64,000 bases of DNA from Aquatica leii (lineage: Eukaryota > Arthropoda > Insecta > Coleoptera > Lampyridae): NCBI GenBank assembly GCA_035610365.1, contig CM069432.1, positions 126,676,255 through 126,740,254 on the forward strand, given 5' to 3'. Below are positions 1 to 9,698 of the stretch, piece by piece. The notes under the pieces are model-generated. The model was not told the DNA's origin, did no database searches, and saw nothing but the letters and a program-made list of their open reading frames with translations. How positions within the stretch are numbered: the first letter of the stretch is position 1; each line of letters opens with the position of its first letter. Position numbers and translations under genes: made by a program.

Positions 1-2009
1 AACTTCAGTCAGCTAAACATTATTTAATTTTAGAATACTTCCATATTATTGGTTGCTGGTTTTGTGCTAACCAATAGTATCATAGAATTTTAATATTAAT
101 CCAAGTTTAGTTAAAATGAAGTTCAACTCTGATTTTACAAGTGACCTTTAATCGTACTCTCTTTTTTGCTTTACAATTTTTAAACTGTTAATTTTTTATG
201 CCTCGTAAACCCCTTCTAACTTTCAAAACTAAAATGTCTAAAATCTATTATTAGCCTTTCGGCTTTCTCTTTTTATAACATTGCACGTGTGGTTATCACC
301 ATATAACAATGAATCACTTATAAGCGAACTAATAGAAGATTAATTAGCTAATTCCCAATAAGATAAATATTGTTGGTCTTTGCTTTCATTTCATGTTGTA
401 ATCATAAATATTACGGCCTACACCAATTTGAGCCTTTACAAAATTTATGGAAATTAACCTGAAGGTCTAAAATTTCAGACTATTGGGATTTAGGGTTTTA
501 TTTTATAAACAGATGTTTACTACGTAGGTTATTATTATCTCAACTTGTATGTTTACGATTACGCATAACTAACTAAAAAATAAAAGAAGAAACAAAAAGG
601 AAACTTAATACTTCCCTACAATCACCGTTTCTGTCGAGTCGGTGTTTACATATGAGTCATTTCTGGAAAATAAGAGTCATTGGAAGTTGAATTTATTTTG
701 TACATTCCAACATACCCCCTCAAAAAAATCATCAACTTACACAAAAAAAATAATTTATATTTACTAATTTACTTAAGTATTTACTTCTGCGTTTTACAAC
801 GCAAGAAAAGGGAAAACCCCTAATTCCTTGGTGTCACAATACAAAAATTTCTTTTAACGTCATCATTATTTCGCGGAAAGTTGAGTCTACCAATCTGTTA
901 TTACGCACATTACTATTACAAATTATGTAAATATTTGTAGTGGTCGACTACGTATGTTGTAGTTTCAATAAGATAACTGCAATACTCCGATTACAAAAAC
1001 TGAAGAGCTTATATTTTTATTTATACTTGTTGGAATGGATGTTGACCTTGCGTCTACGTTAATAAACTTTTAGCACATTTGACTTTTCAATGAGAAACTT
1101 TTACTAATAAGAAAATTTCTACTTTGATTATACATTTTTTTTGTAAAAAAAACTATTAGAGTTTGTGTGTGTATCTTTTTTTTATTTTTTAAACAGCAAT
1201 TCCAGTAATAACATTTTAAGTAGATGTGAGCATGTGTTATAACTAAAACAAAAAGGCCTTTATTCCGTTGGTTACAGTATTGTATATTTAGCTAAGCTGA
1301 TCTTTTTTTATAGACTTTGAACTTCATAAAAAAACACGGAGGAGAATGTAATTTATGCTTCTAGCAACTACCCACCAATTATTTCCGTAATTTTAGAGAA
1401 TTATTAATTGTTGGAATTATCTTCCAAAATGCTTTATTATTATAAAACACATCTAAGAAAGTGTAGTTAGCACATTTTTTTATTATTTGAGAATTTGTTT
1501 TTTTTTTCTACTTTTTAGTGAAAAAAATTGGTCAATATTAGTAATTTCATTTGAGAATTATTGTTGTTCAATTGCAATTCAGTTTTTGAATTTATTGTAG
1601 AAGAAAACCAACCCAAATCGATTCAGCGTAAAGGCGACACATGATGTCTCATAACTGCGATCTCATATACCGCAGTTTTACATGCAGCTTGCTCCTATAG
1701 CGTTTCGGTGATTCCGCTAACACAAAAAACAATTTTTTTTAATAAATTCATTTTAGATCACGCTGATTGTAAATTTGTTATCAAAGTTACTTTTACATAA
1801 TCATTTTCCAACTTAAAGTGAGATATACCTAAACTTTTGTATAAACAAAGAAATTTCTACTTTGATTTTTTTTAATATATAAACTTACATTTTTCGTTTT
1901 TCAACTTTTTTTATTTATCTTTTAAAGTGCAAATCTAGTGATAGAATTTAATGGGAATTAAAGTCTGTTTTATTAAAAGCAAAAAGGCCTTCAGTTATTA
2001 TTCTGTTTT
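1..2009. other. AT-rich intergenic DNA
   Basis: No open reading frame or recognisable element is seen. Two stretches, about 1101-1260 and 1835-1995, look like diverged copies of each other: both contain a block reading aaatttctactttgat, T-rich runs, and then an aaaaaggcctt block. The second lies directly before the satellite array. The similarity is weak and was judged by eye. Confidence 0.4.
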
Positions 2010-4760
2010 TTTCGAGGACATTCGGCTTTTAGGTATTTCATTTATACTTTGTCCTAGGGGGTTCAAATTTTAGTATGACATGCCCATTATAACGTATAAC
2101 CACCCCCTCAAGTTTTGTTACGATATCTTTTTTAGTTTTCAAATAATTAATTTTTTATGTATTTCGAAGGTTGGACTTAGAAAAATTTTACGTTTTTTTT
2201 GCGAGCATCTGGCTGTTAGGTATTTGAGTTATACTTTGTCCTAGGGGGTTCAAATTTTAGTATGACATGCCCATTATAACGTATAACCACCCCCTCAAGT
2301 TTTGTTACGATATCTTTTTAGTTTTCAAATAATTAATTTTTTATGTATTTCGAAGGTTGGACTTAGAAAAATTTTACGTTTTTTTTGCGAGCATCTGGCT
2401 GTTAGGTATTTGAGTTATACTTTGTCCTAGGGGGTTCAAATTTTAGTATGACATGCCCATTATAACGTATAACCACCCCCTCAAGTTTTGTTACGATATC
2501 TTTTTTAGTTTTCAAATAATTAATTTTTTATGTATTTCGAAGGTTGGACTTAGAAAAATTTTACGTTTTTTTTGCGAGCATCTGGCTGTTAGGTATTTGA
2601 TTTATACTTTGTCCTAGGGGGTTCAAATTTTAGTATGACATGCCCATTATAACGTATAACCACCCCCTCAAGTTTTGTTACGATATCTTTTTTAGTTTTC
2701 AAATAATTAATTTTTTATGTATTTCGAAGGTTGGACTTAGAAAAATTTTACGTTTTTTTTGCGAGCATCTGGCTGTTAGGTATTTGAGTTATACTTTGTC
2801 CTAGGGGGTTCAAATTTTAGTATGACATGCCCATTATAACGTATAACCACCCCCTCAAGTTTTGTTACGATATCTTTTTTAGTTTTCAAATAATTAATTT
2901 TTATGTATTTCGAAGGTTGGACTTAGAAAAATTTTACGTTTTTGCGAGCATCTGGCTGTTAGGTATTTGAGTTATACTTTGTCCTAGGGGTTCAAATTTT
3001 AGTATGACATGCCCATTATAACGTATAACCACCCCTCAAGTTTTGTTACGATATCTTTTTAGTTTTCAAATCATTAATTTTTATGTATTTCGAAGGTTGG
3101 ACTTAGAAAAATTTTACGTTCTTTTTGCGAGCATCTGGCTGTTAGGTATTTGAGTTATACTTTGTCCTAGTGGTTACAATTTTTAGTATGACATGCCCAT
3201 TATAACGTATAACCACCCCCTCAAGTTTTGTTACGATATCTTTTTTAGTTTTCAAATAATTAATTTTTTATGTATTTCGAAGGTTGGACTTAGAAAAATT
3301 TTACGTTTTTTTTGCGAGCATCTGGCTGTTAGGTATTTGAGTTATACTTTGTCCTAGGGGGTTCAAATTTTAGTATGACATGCCCATTATAACGTATAAC
3401 CACCCCCTCAAGTTTTGTTACGATATCTTTTTTAGTTTTCAAATAATTAATTTTTTATGTATTTCGAAGGTTGGACTTAGAAAAATTTTTAGTTTTTTTG
3501 CGAGCATCTGGCTGTTAGGTATTTGATTTATACTTTGTCCTAGGGGGTTCAAATTTTAGTATGACATGCCCATTATAACGTATAACCACCCCCTCAAGTT
3601 TTGTTACGATATCTTTTGTAGTTTTCAAATAATTAATTTTTTATGTATTTCGAAGGTTGGACTTAGAAAAATTTTACGTTTTTTTTATGGCATCTGGCTG
3701 TTAGGTATTTGAGTTATACTTTGTACTAGGGGGTTCAAATTTTAGTATGACATGCCCATTATAACGTATAACCACCCCCTCAAGTTTTGTTACGATATCT
3801 TTTTTAGTTTTCAAATAATTAATTTTTTATGTATTTCGAAGGTTGGACTTAGAAAAATTTTACGTTTTTTTTGCGAGCATCTGGCTGTTAGGTATTTGAG
3901 TTATACTTTGTCCTAGGGGGTTCAAATTTTAGTATGACATGCCCATTATAACGTATAACCACCCCCTCAAGTTTTGTTACGATATCTTTTTTAGTTTTCA
4001 AATAATTAATTTTTTATGTATTTCGAAGGTTGGACTTAGAAAAATTTTTAGTTTTTTTTTGAGAGCATCTGGCTGTTAGGTATTTGATTTATACTTCGTC
4101 CTAGGGGGTTCAAATTTTAGTATGACATTCTTATTATCACGTATAACTACCCCCTCAAGTTTTGTTACGATATCTTTTTTAGTTTTCAAATAATTAATTT
4201 TTTATGTATTTCGAAGGTTGGACTTAGAAAAATTTTACGTTTTTTTTTATGGCATCTGGCTGTTAGGTATTTGAGTTATACTTTGTACTAGGGGGTTCAA
4301 ATTTTAGTATGACATGCCCATTATAACGTATAACCACCCCCTCAAGTTTTGTTACGATATCTTTTTTAGTTTTCAAATAATTAATTTTTTATGTATTTCG
4401 AAGGTTGGACTTAGAAAAATTTTTAGTTTTTTTGCGAGCATCTGGCTGTTAGGTATTTGATTTATACTTTGTCCTAGGGGGTTCAAATTTTAGTATGACA
4501 TGCCCATTATAACGTATAACCACCCCCTCAAGTTTTGTTACGATATCTTTTTTAGTTTTCAAATAATTAATTTTTTATGTATTTCGAAGGTTGGACTTAG
4601 AAAAATTTTACGTTTTTTTTTATGGCATCTGGCTGTTAGGTATTTGAGTTATACTTTGTACTAGGGGGTTCAAATTTTAGTATGACATGCCCATTATAAC
4701 GTATAACCACCCCCTCAAATTTTGTTACGATATCTACTTTAGTTTTCAAATAATTTAGTT
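2010..4760. repeat. Satellite array, about 15 units of about 187 bp
   Basis: The anchor word gtcctag (or gtactag) recurs at 2051, 2238, 2424, 2611, 2798, 2981, 3164, 3351, 3537, 3723, 3910, 4098, 4285, 4471 and 4658, giving a period of 183 to 188 bases. Units are nearly identical through the central part. The first unit is diverged at its left edge and the last decays after about 4750. Variant units carrying gtactag together with an upstream atggcat recur at 3723, 4285 and 4658, each preceded by a unit with tttgatttatac, so part of the array is amplified as dimers. No long open frame or inverted repeat is seen, so it is a tandem satellite. A centromeric or heterochromatic role cannot be judged from one array. 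Confidence 0.97.
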
Positions 4761-5519
4761 CAAAAGTTGGATTTTTTAAACGTTTTATGAAAATCTTTAT
4801 TTCAACTTTTTTGCTTGTATTGATGCTATGATTTCACCTTCTAAAAACCGGTTTTTTGTATCACTAGTAAGGTCGTGGCAGGAATGAGAATTACAACTAG
4901 AAGTAAAAGTAATAAAAGGGATGATAGAGTATAAATACAAATAATGAGAACTTGTCATATAAGATTTTTTTTAAACGCGTTGATATTCTGTACAAAATAT
5001 GTGCCTAGTTTAATTCATAGGACTGTTCTTTAAAAATTTAATGGATTGTAGCATCGTAACAGTGTACTTTTTTGGAAAGTTTCCTATATGAAATGCAAAC
5101 ATTTTTAATAGGTACTTTTATGTATATATGTATATTTAATAATCAAGTACCAGTATAGAAGCGGACTGCATAGGAGATGGGTTATACAAAATAATAGATA
5201 AATGAATGGTAAATGAGAGAGCATTGTAATTTTTATTTAATTTGTAACAAAGTAACAATTTCTCCAACTGAAGGTTATACAATACAAAGTCAATACGTTT
5301 CACTTATTTTCAAGCGCACGTGTACTCGTAAATAATCTGAATGACCTTGTTATGTAGGTACATAATAACAAACATAGTAATTTCGGGAAGAAACATTTTA
5401 TCGCAAACAAAACTTTTCATTTTAACTTGCTCAAAATACGATATTGTTTTTTAATATCTATTATATATACATATAAACAATGATAATATGTAAAAATAAA
5501 ATTACATTGCAAAATGCCC
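4761..5519. other. Intergenic DNA after the satellite
   Basis: AT-rich sequence between the satellite array and the promoter region of the zinc-finger locus. I see no gene, repeat or RNA in it. Confidence 0.5.
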
Positions 5520-5769
5520 GGTAAATTTTACGCGCCAACTGTTGGTTGCAACGGTTGCAACTGCGGGGAACGCGGGTAGCGGGCGATAAGATAAGCAAGA
5601 CGATCGTTTTGTCTTTGGTTTTGTAAAGCATTATACCGATTATACTGTGGTTTTGTACAAGTGCACACGCTCAAGGTTAAGTTTACTTACACGTTGCATT
5701 CATTTTAGTGTTGAGTTTGTGTTTATAAAGTAAGTTTCATTGTAATACGAAGAAAGCAAACAATAAAAC
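5520..5769 (+). promoter_or_regulatory. Probable promoter and 5' UTR of the CCCH-RING locus
   Basis: GC content rises locally (about 5515-5600) against AT-rich surroundings, with a direct repeat gttgcaac/ggttgcaac near 5545-5560 and several CG dinucleotides. There is no TATA box. The first ORF starts at 5770 in the context aaaacATGg. The call rests on position and composition only, and the transcription start is not fixed. Confidence 0.35.
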
Positions 5770-6213
5770 ATGGATTCTAGAAAATTGGTGTTCTGCAAAG
5801 ATTATCAAAATAACAAATGTAGACTATGGAACAACTGTAGATTTGTCCATTGCAGTAAAGGGGAGCAAGCTTTGTATGAGGTATCGGGAAGTGTATCGAA
5901 TAATGTGCTACGTGAAATAGCAAGGTTATCAGTACCCAAAAGAGTTAGGTGTCATGATTTAGACAAAGGACATTGCAGTCGGGGTGATAATTGCAAATAC
6001 AGCCATACTTTGTTTAAAGAAGATGATTTATTTAGTTGTCCAGTATGCATAAACGTAATTATGGATGGAGAAATGGCATGCTTTATTCAGTGCAACCACG
6101 TTGTATGTGTTCAGTGTATTGAATTATTGCAATTTATAAGATCTAATGAGAGCGGAGTATATAAAGCATGCCCAGTTTGTAGGAACGAATCGCTTTATAC
6201 ACGTTTATTTTGA
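5770..6213 (+). CDS. Small CCCH zinc-finger / RING-finger protein (ORF1)
   Basis: This intact, intronless 147-residue frame carries three zinc-binding modules. The first CCCH finger uses C9, C17, C23 and H27 (C-x7-C-x5-C-x3-H). The second has the same spacing at C61, C69, C75 and H79. A C3HC4 RING uses C90, C93, C108, H110, C113, C116, C134 and C137. CCCH fingers usually bind RNA and RING fingers usually recruit E2 enzymes for ubiquitin transfer, so an RNA-linked ubiquitin ligase is a reasonable inference. The nearest known architecture is makorin, but this protein is far shorter and ends right after the RING. The stop at 6211 is followed within seven bases by an ATG and then a splice donor GTAAGT (6221), linking it to the related ORF2. 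All zinc ligands are present, which argues against a pseudogene. No transcript evidence is available here. Confidence 0.8.
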   Translation: MDSRKLVFCKDYQNNKCRLWNNCRFVHCSKGEQALYEVSGSVSNNVLREIARLSVPKRVRCHDLDKGHCSRGDNCKYSHTLFKEDDLFSCPVCINVIMDGEMACFIQCNHVVCVQCIELLQFIRSNESGVYKACPVCRNESLYTRLF

Positions 6214-6217
6214 ATAC

Positions 6218-7611
6218 ATGGTAAGTTATCTATTTTAATCGTTAATGTACAGAAAAAAATGCGATTTGAAGTGTATTCATTAACAAGATAGAGCGTGCGA
6301 AAAAAAATTAATTGCATGTTCAATACGTAATCATCAGGTGCTGTTGCAAATGCCCAGTGTATTCTACCGCTCATTGAAACACGTGGGGCAATTGTCCTAG
6401 GATTCGGATAAAAAATTTTATGCATACATGTTCACCTAATTAATTAGACGCACGACTAAAATTTAAGAAATGCAGTACTATCAACAAAAAAGTGTGCAGT
6501 TCTGTGTTGCATGTTTACGTGGGCATGTATCTTGAAAATGAATACAGTTTAATAAAAAAATTCACAATTTATTTAAAATTAAAATATTGTATAACAACCC
6601 TAACTTGGAAATTTGAATTTTTTTTAATTTGAAATAGCAAAGAGTTACTGTAATTTAGGAAAGGGACTGCTTTCAGATATAACCAGTTATTCCTGTACGC
6701 ATGTTCCACTTAAAAATGAAAATTAAATCATTTCATTATAGTTCGTCTTTTAGTCAAGTCGCATTTTTTTTTAATAGTTCAAGATGCCAATGTGTAAACA
6801 TTTTTTGTTTAGCGTTTGTAGAAAGCAATCTGAGTGCAGATACCACCATAAACTATTACTGTGCCCAAAACAGTGTGGTTCCAACACTTGTAAATTTTTC
6901 CATTTGTCTGTTGATTTATTTGTGGACCTGTTAACCCAAAAAAGGCCATTTCCGCAAACAATACAGGAGGAGCTAAATAGGGTGGCTTGGGTATATTTAA
7001 AGGAGGATGCTGGCAAAGAATATTGCTCCGCCATATTAACAGGGGGTCAATGTACGGAATTCAAATGCCGCAGGTGTTACCCTCAACAAGGTAATCTTAA
7101 TTTAGTATTAATTTGCATGATTTTCGAAAAACGGAGGTAGTACAATACAAATCATAGTAACTTTTTTTAAAAAGAATTTGATTAATGTTATGGCTGATTT
7201 TATTTTTCAAAATTTTTATTTTATTAGGAATACCTAGCGATTGTGTAATAACTTAATTTGTTCTTATTCTTACAATCACTGTTTATAATACTGTAATACT
7301 AACAAAGTTGGTTATTCATGATAAAAGTAAGAAATTGTTATTCAACTATTTTTTTGTTTTTAAAGTCTTTTAAATTCGGTTTTGATGGATATCAGCTTTA
7401 AATACATTATTTTATACTTTTAATTTTTTTAGGTCTTCCAGTTTGCAAGCGATGCAGTTCATTCTTGACCCGAGGGTACACATATCGAATGAATTGTCAT
7501 CATCTCATTTGTAAAGATTGTATAGAATTCCTCCCTGTTCGTGCAGATGCAATTTTAATTTATGAGTGCCCTGTTTGTAGAAAATATGGTGTTCCTACTA
7601 AACTATATTAG
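6218..7611 (+). CDS. CCCH zinc-finger / RING-finger protein (ORF2, spliced)
   Basis: Two or three exons are inferred. An ATG at 6218-6220 is followed at once by donor GTAAGT (6221), and acceptor AG at 6776-6777 restores the same frame at 6778. A second in-frame ATG lies at 6784 and could be used instead. The main exon runs to 7090, intron 7091-7432 follows, and the last exon is 7433-7611, giving 164 residues. CCCH fingers lie at C7, C15, C21, H25 and at C30, C34, C39, H43. A variant CCCC cluster lies at C84, C93, C98 and C101. A C-terminal RING uses C110, C113, C127, H129, C132, C135, C151 and C154. The layout matches ORF1 closely enough to call them diverged paralogues. With the 6218 start, both ORFs would sit on one spliced RNA, ORF2 starting four bases after the ORF1 stop. 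A degenerate relative lies at 32978-33710. The function is inferred as RNA-binding E3 ligase. Confidence 0.75.
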
Positions 7612-7644
7612 TTAGATTTTTTTAATTTACACACTGTAATTTAG

Positions 7645-8190
7645 CTTGTTTATACTAGTTTGTCTGCGTAGGATAGTATAGCTTTGCGTTCTTGTAGAAA
7701 ATAAGTCTATTTAGCTTGCTCCCCAATGCCATATCTGTAGGTATAGTAGTTTCATATCGAGTTTAATTTGCACAGTTAAGTCGTTTTGTAAGTTGATCAG
7801 TTAGGATTGTATAATTATAAATCTTTTTACAAAAATCAAACCATTCCATTATTTTGAATGGATTCATTTTGCATGCTTATAGTAGTTTGCCTGCGTAGCG
7901 TAGTATAGCTTTGCGTTGTTGTAGAAAATAAGTTATTCCCCTATTTAGCCTGCTCCCCAATGCCATATCTGTAGGTATAGTAGTTTCATATCGAGTTTAA
8001 TTTGCACAGTTAAGTCGTTTTGTAAGTTGATCAGTTAGGATTGTATAATTATAAATCTTTCTATAAAAACAAAATCATTCCATCATTTTGAATGGATACT
8101 TTTTGCTTGCTTATAGTAGTTTGCCTGCGTAGTGTAGTATAGCTTTGCGTTCTTGTAGAAATTAAGTAATTCCCCTATTTAGCTTGCTCC
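7645..8190. repeat. Tandem repeat, about 2.3 copies of 233 bp
   Basis: Copies begin near 7645, 7877 and 8110, each with the words gtagtttg(c/t)ctgcgtag and agtatagctttgcgtt. The first two copies run the full length, including a block around gttgatcagttaggattgt. The third breaks off after the cttgctcc block near 8190. An AATAAA follows at about 8202. The array lies downstream of the ORF2 stop and upstream of the next gene. Confidence 0.9.
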
Positions 8191-8330
8191 CAAATATCAA
8201 AAATAAATGTATGTATACTACTTTTACTGATATCACCACTAGTTGTTCCAATAGTTCAGTACTTACAATTCTATCACTTAATTTTACGTCAAGTGCAGTA
8301 TATATACTTAAAATCCCTTAAAATTTCAAA

Positions 8331-8791
8331 ATGTTTGCACTAGTTCAATATATAGAAGATTCCATATTTCACATTTGCTCAGTCAAGGACATCAAACAGT
8401 CACCTCATGGGTCTCAAAAATTGGCAAGGTGGCACAATAGGCAGTTTTATCCGGCAACTGTTTTATGTTACAATGGTAAGCATGGTTTGATGATAATTCT
8501 AATTTTGCGGCACCTAAACACAGCTTGCATGCCATATTTGTGTAATATTTATTGCTTTATATTATGCAATTGGTGGTTAAGGTTTTGTAGCTCTACACTT
8601 AACAGTTCAATCTTAATTTTCTGTTTAATAGTTAACTATAATTGCTGGTTCACACACCATTTTTTGCTTACTGTGTTTTGCTGTACATTAATTATTCTAT
8701 AGCATGATTTAATGCAATTATGTAATTTGTGTAGATAACCGAACCGTATTGGAAAATACCAAAAACCACTTGAACCATTTACCCATTGTTG
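8331..8791 (+). CDS. First two exons of a gene with a Tudor/BEN-like N-terminus (partial)
   Basis: Exon 1 (8331-8475) ends at donor GTAAGC after 48 codons plus one base. Exon 2 (8735-8791) follows an acceptor ending in gtag, joins in frame, and ends at donor GTGAGT. The encoded N-terminus begins MFALVQYIEDSIFHIC and contains ARWHNRQFYPATVL. This pattern of a hydrophobic strand, an acidic turn and FYPATVL is typical of the N-terminal module that precedes BEN domains in insect proteins and of Tudor-like folds. The assignment is by resemblance only. No later exon was found. The next 3.5 kb holds a MITE and a P-like transposon, so the gene either has a very long intron or has been broken. The continuous open frame to 8702 runs into intron 1 and should not be used. 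Confidence 0.45.
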
Positions 8792-9227
8792 GTGAGTATT
8801 TTTATCTTTTAGTGTATATTTTTATAAATAAGGAAAGTGGAACTATGTAAAATTTGACATATTCTAATTTCAAATGTTTTTCCTCATAATTCTTGTAATG
8901 ATTAAAATGCAATGAAGTTTCCATTATATACACAAACCAAACTTTCATAGTTCACAAGCTGTTGCACATATTTGGATGACAATTTTTTTGTTTTCTTAAA
9001 AATGTGAAGCTGTTCTCATTCCGGAATTAAATTTGATCATAGTGAGAATGCTTGGTCTGTTAAATAGCGTACAGGCTATAGTTATTTTTATGTAAATACG
9101 ATCTTCGATATGATTGGCCAATTATCAATTGATAACTTTACTGCTGCTACTAAATGATACTTTTTCATTCGGATCATTCTTACGACAATTTTCAATTTTT
9201 GTCGTGAGTTTCTCATGTTTCGAAAGT

Positions 9228-9608
9228 TTAGTCGCACGGGAGTTCTATCGATCGATATATGGGCAACTGTAGCGTAATCTGAAAATGTGACAGTATACTA
9301 ATGTCGATGGGGGACAAACGGCTAAAATTATTTCAAGAAATCGACACTTCCGGTTATACCGGAAGTAGATGCCAACTTGCGTACAATTATAAACGTATTT
9401 CATGTATCATATTCAATACCTAAATCTCATCGATTTCTACTTATTTAAATTTTTCTATAAAAAATCCAACTCCAAACCCAAATACGGAATAATGTACAAG
9501 GTGTTCCATTTAAAATAAGCAAGTTGGCTTCTACTTCCGGTATAAGCGGACTACTTACAGTTGCTCATATATTGATCCATGGAACTTCCGCGCGAACACC
9601 CTGTATAT
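9228..9608. mobile_element. MITE with long imperfect inverted repeats
   Basis: The left part (about 9228-9393) and the right part (about 9487-9608) are imperfect reverse complements. Both share the blocks atatatg(g/a)gcaactgta, taccggaagtaga and gccaacttgc. The right end reads cagggtgttc when reversed, a common terminus of insect MITEs. The left arm carries its own small hairpin (acttccggttataccggaagt, 9347-9367). It has no coding capacity. Confidence 0.75.
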
Positions 9609-9698
9609 ATAATATCCTTACGCAATGTACCCCAGACTCGACCAACAAACTTGTACATGTATTCTAGGGATCATTTCAATCAAAAAAGTTTTTATAAA

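Noticed and set aside
2010-4760. CRISPR-like regular repeats
   Set aside because: The whole 187-bp unit repeats without unique spacers, and the genome is eukaryotic.
6195-6425. Minus-strand frame overlapping the end of ORF1
   Set aside because: It covers the intron between the two CCCH-RING ORFs and has no coding features.
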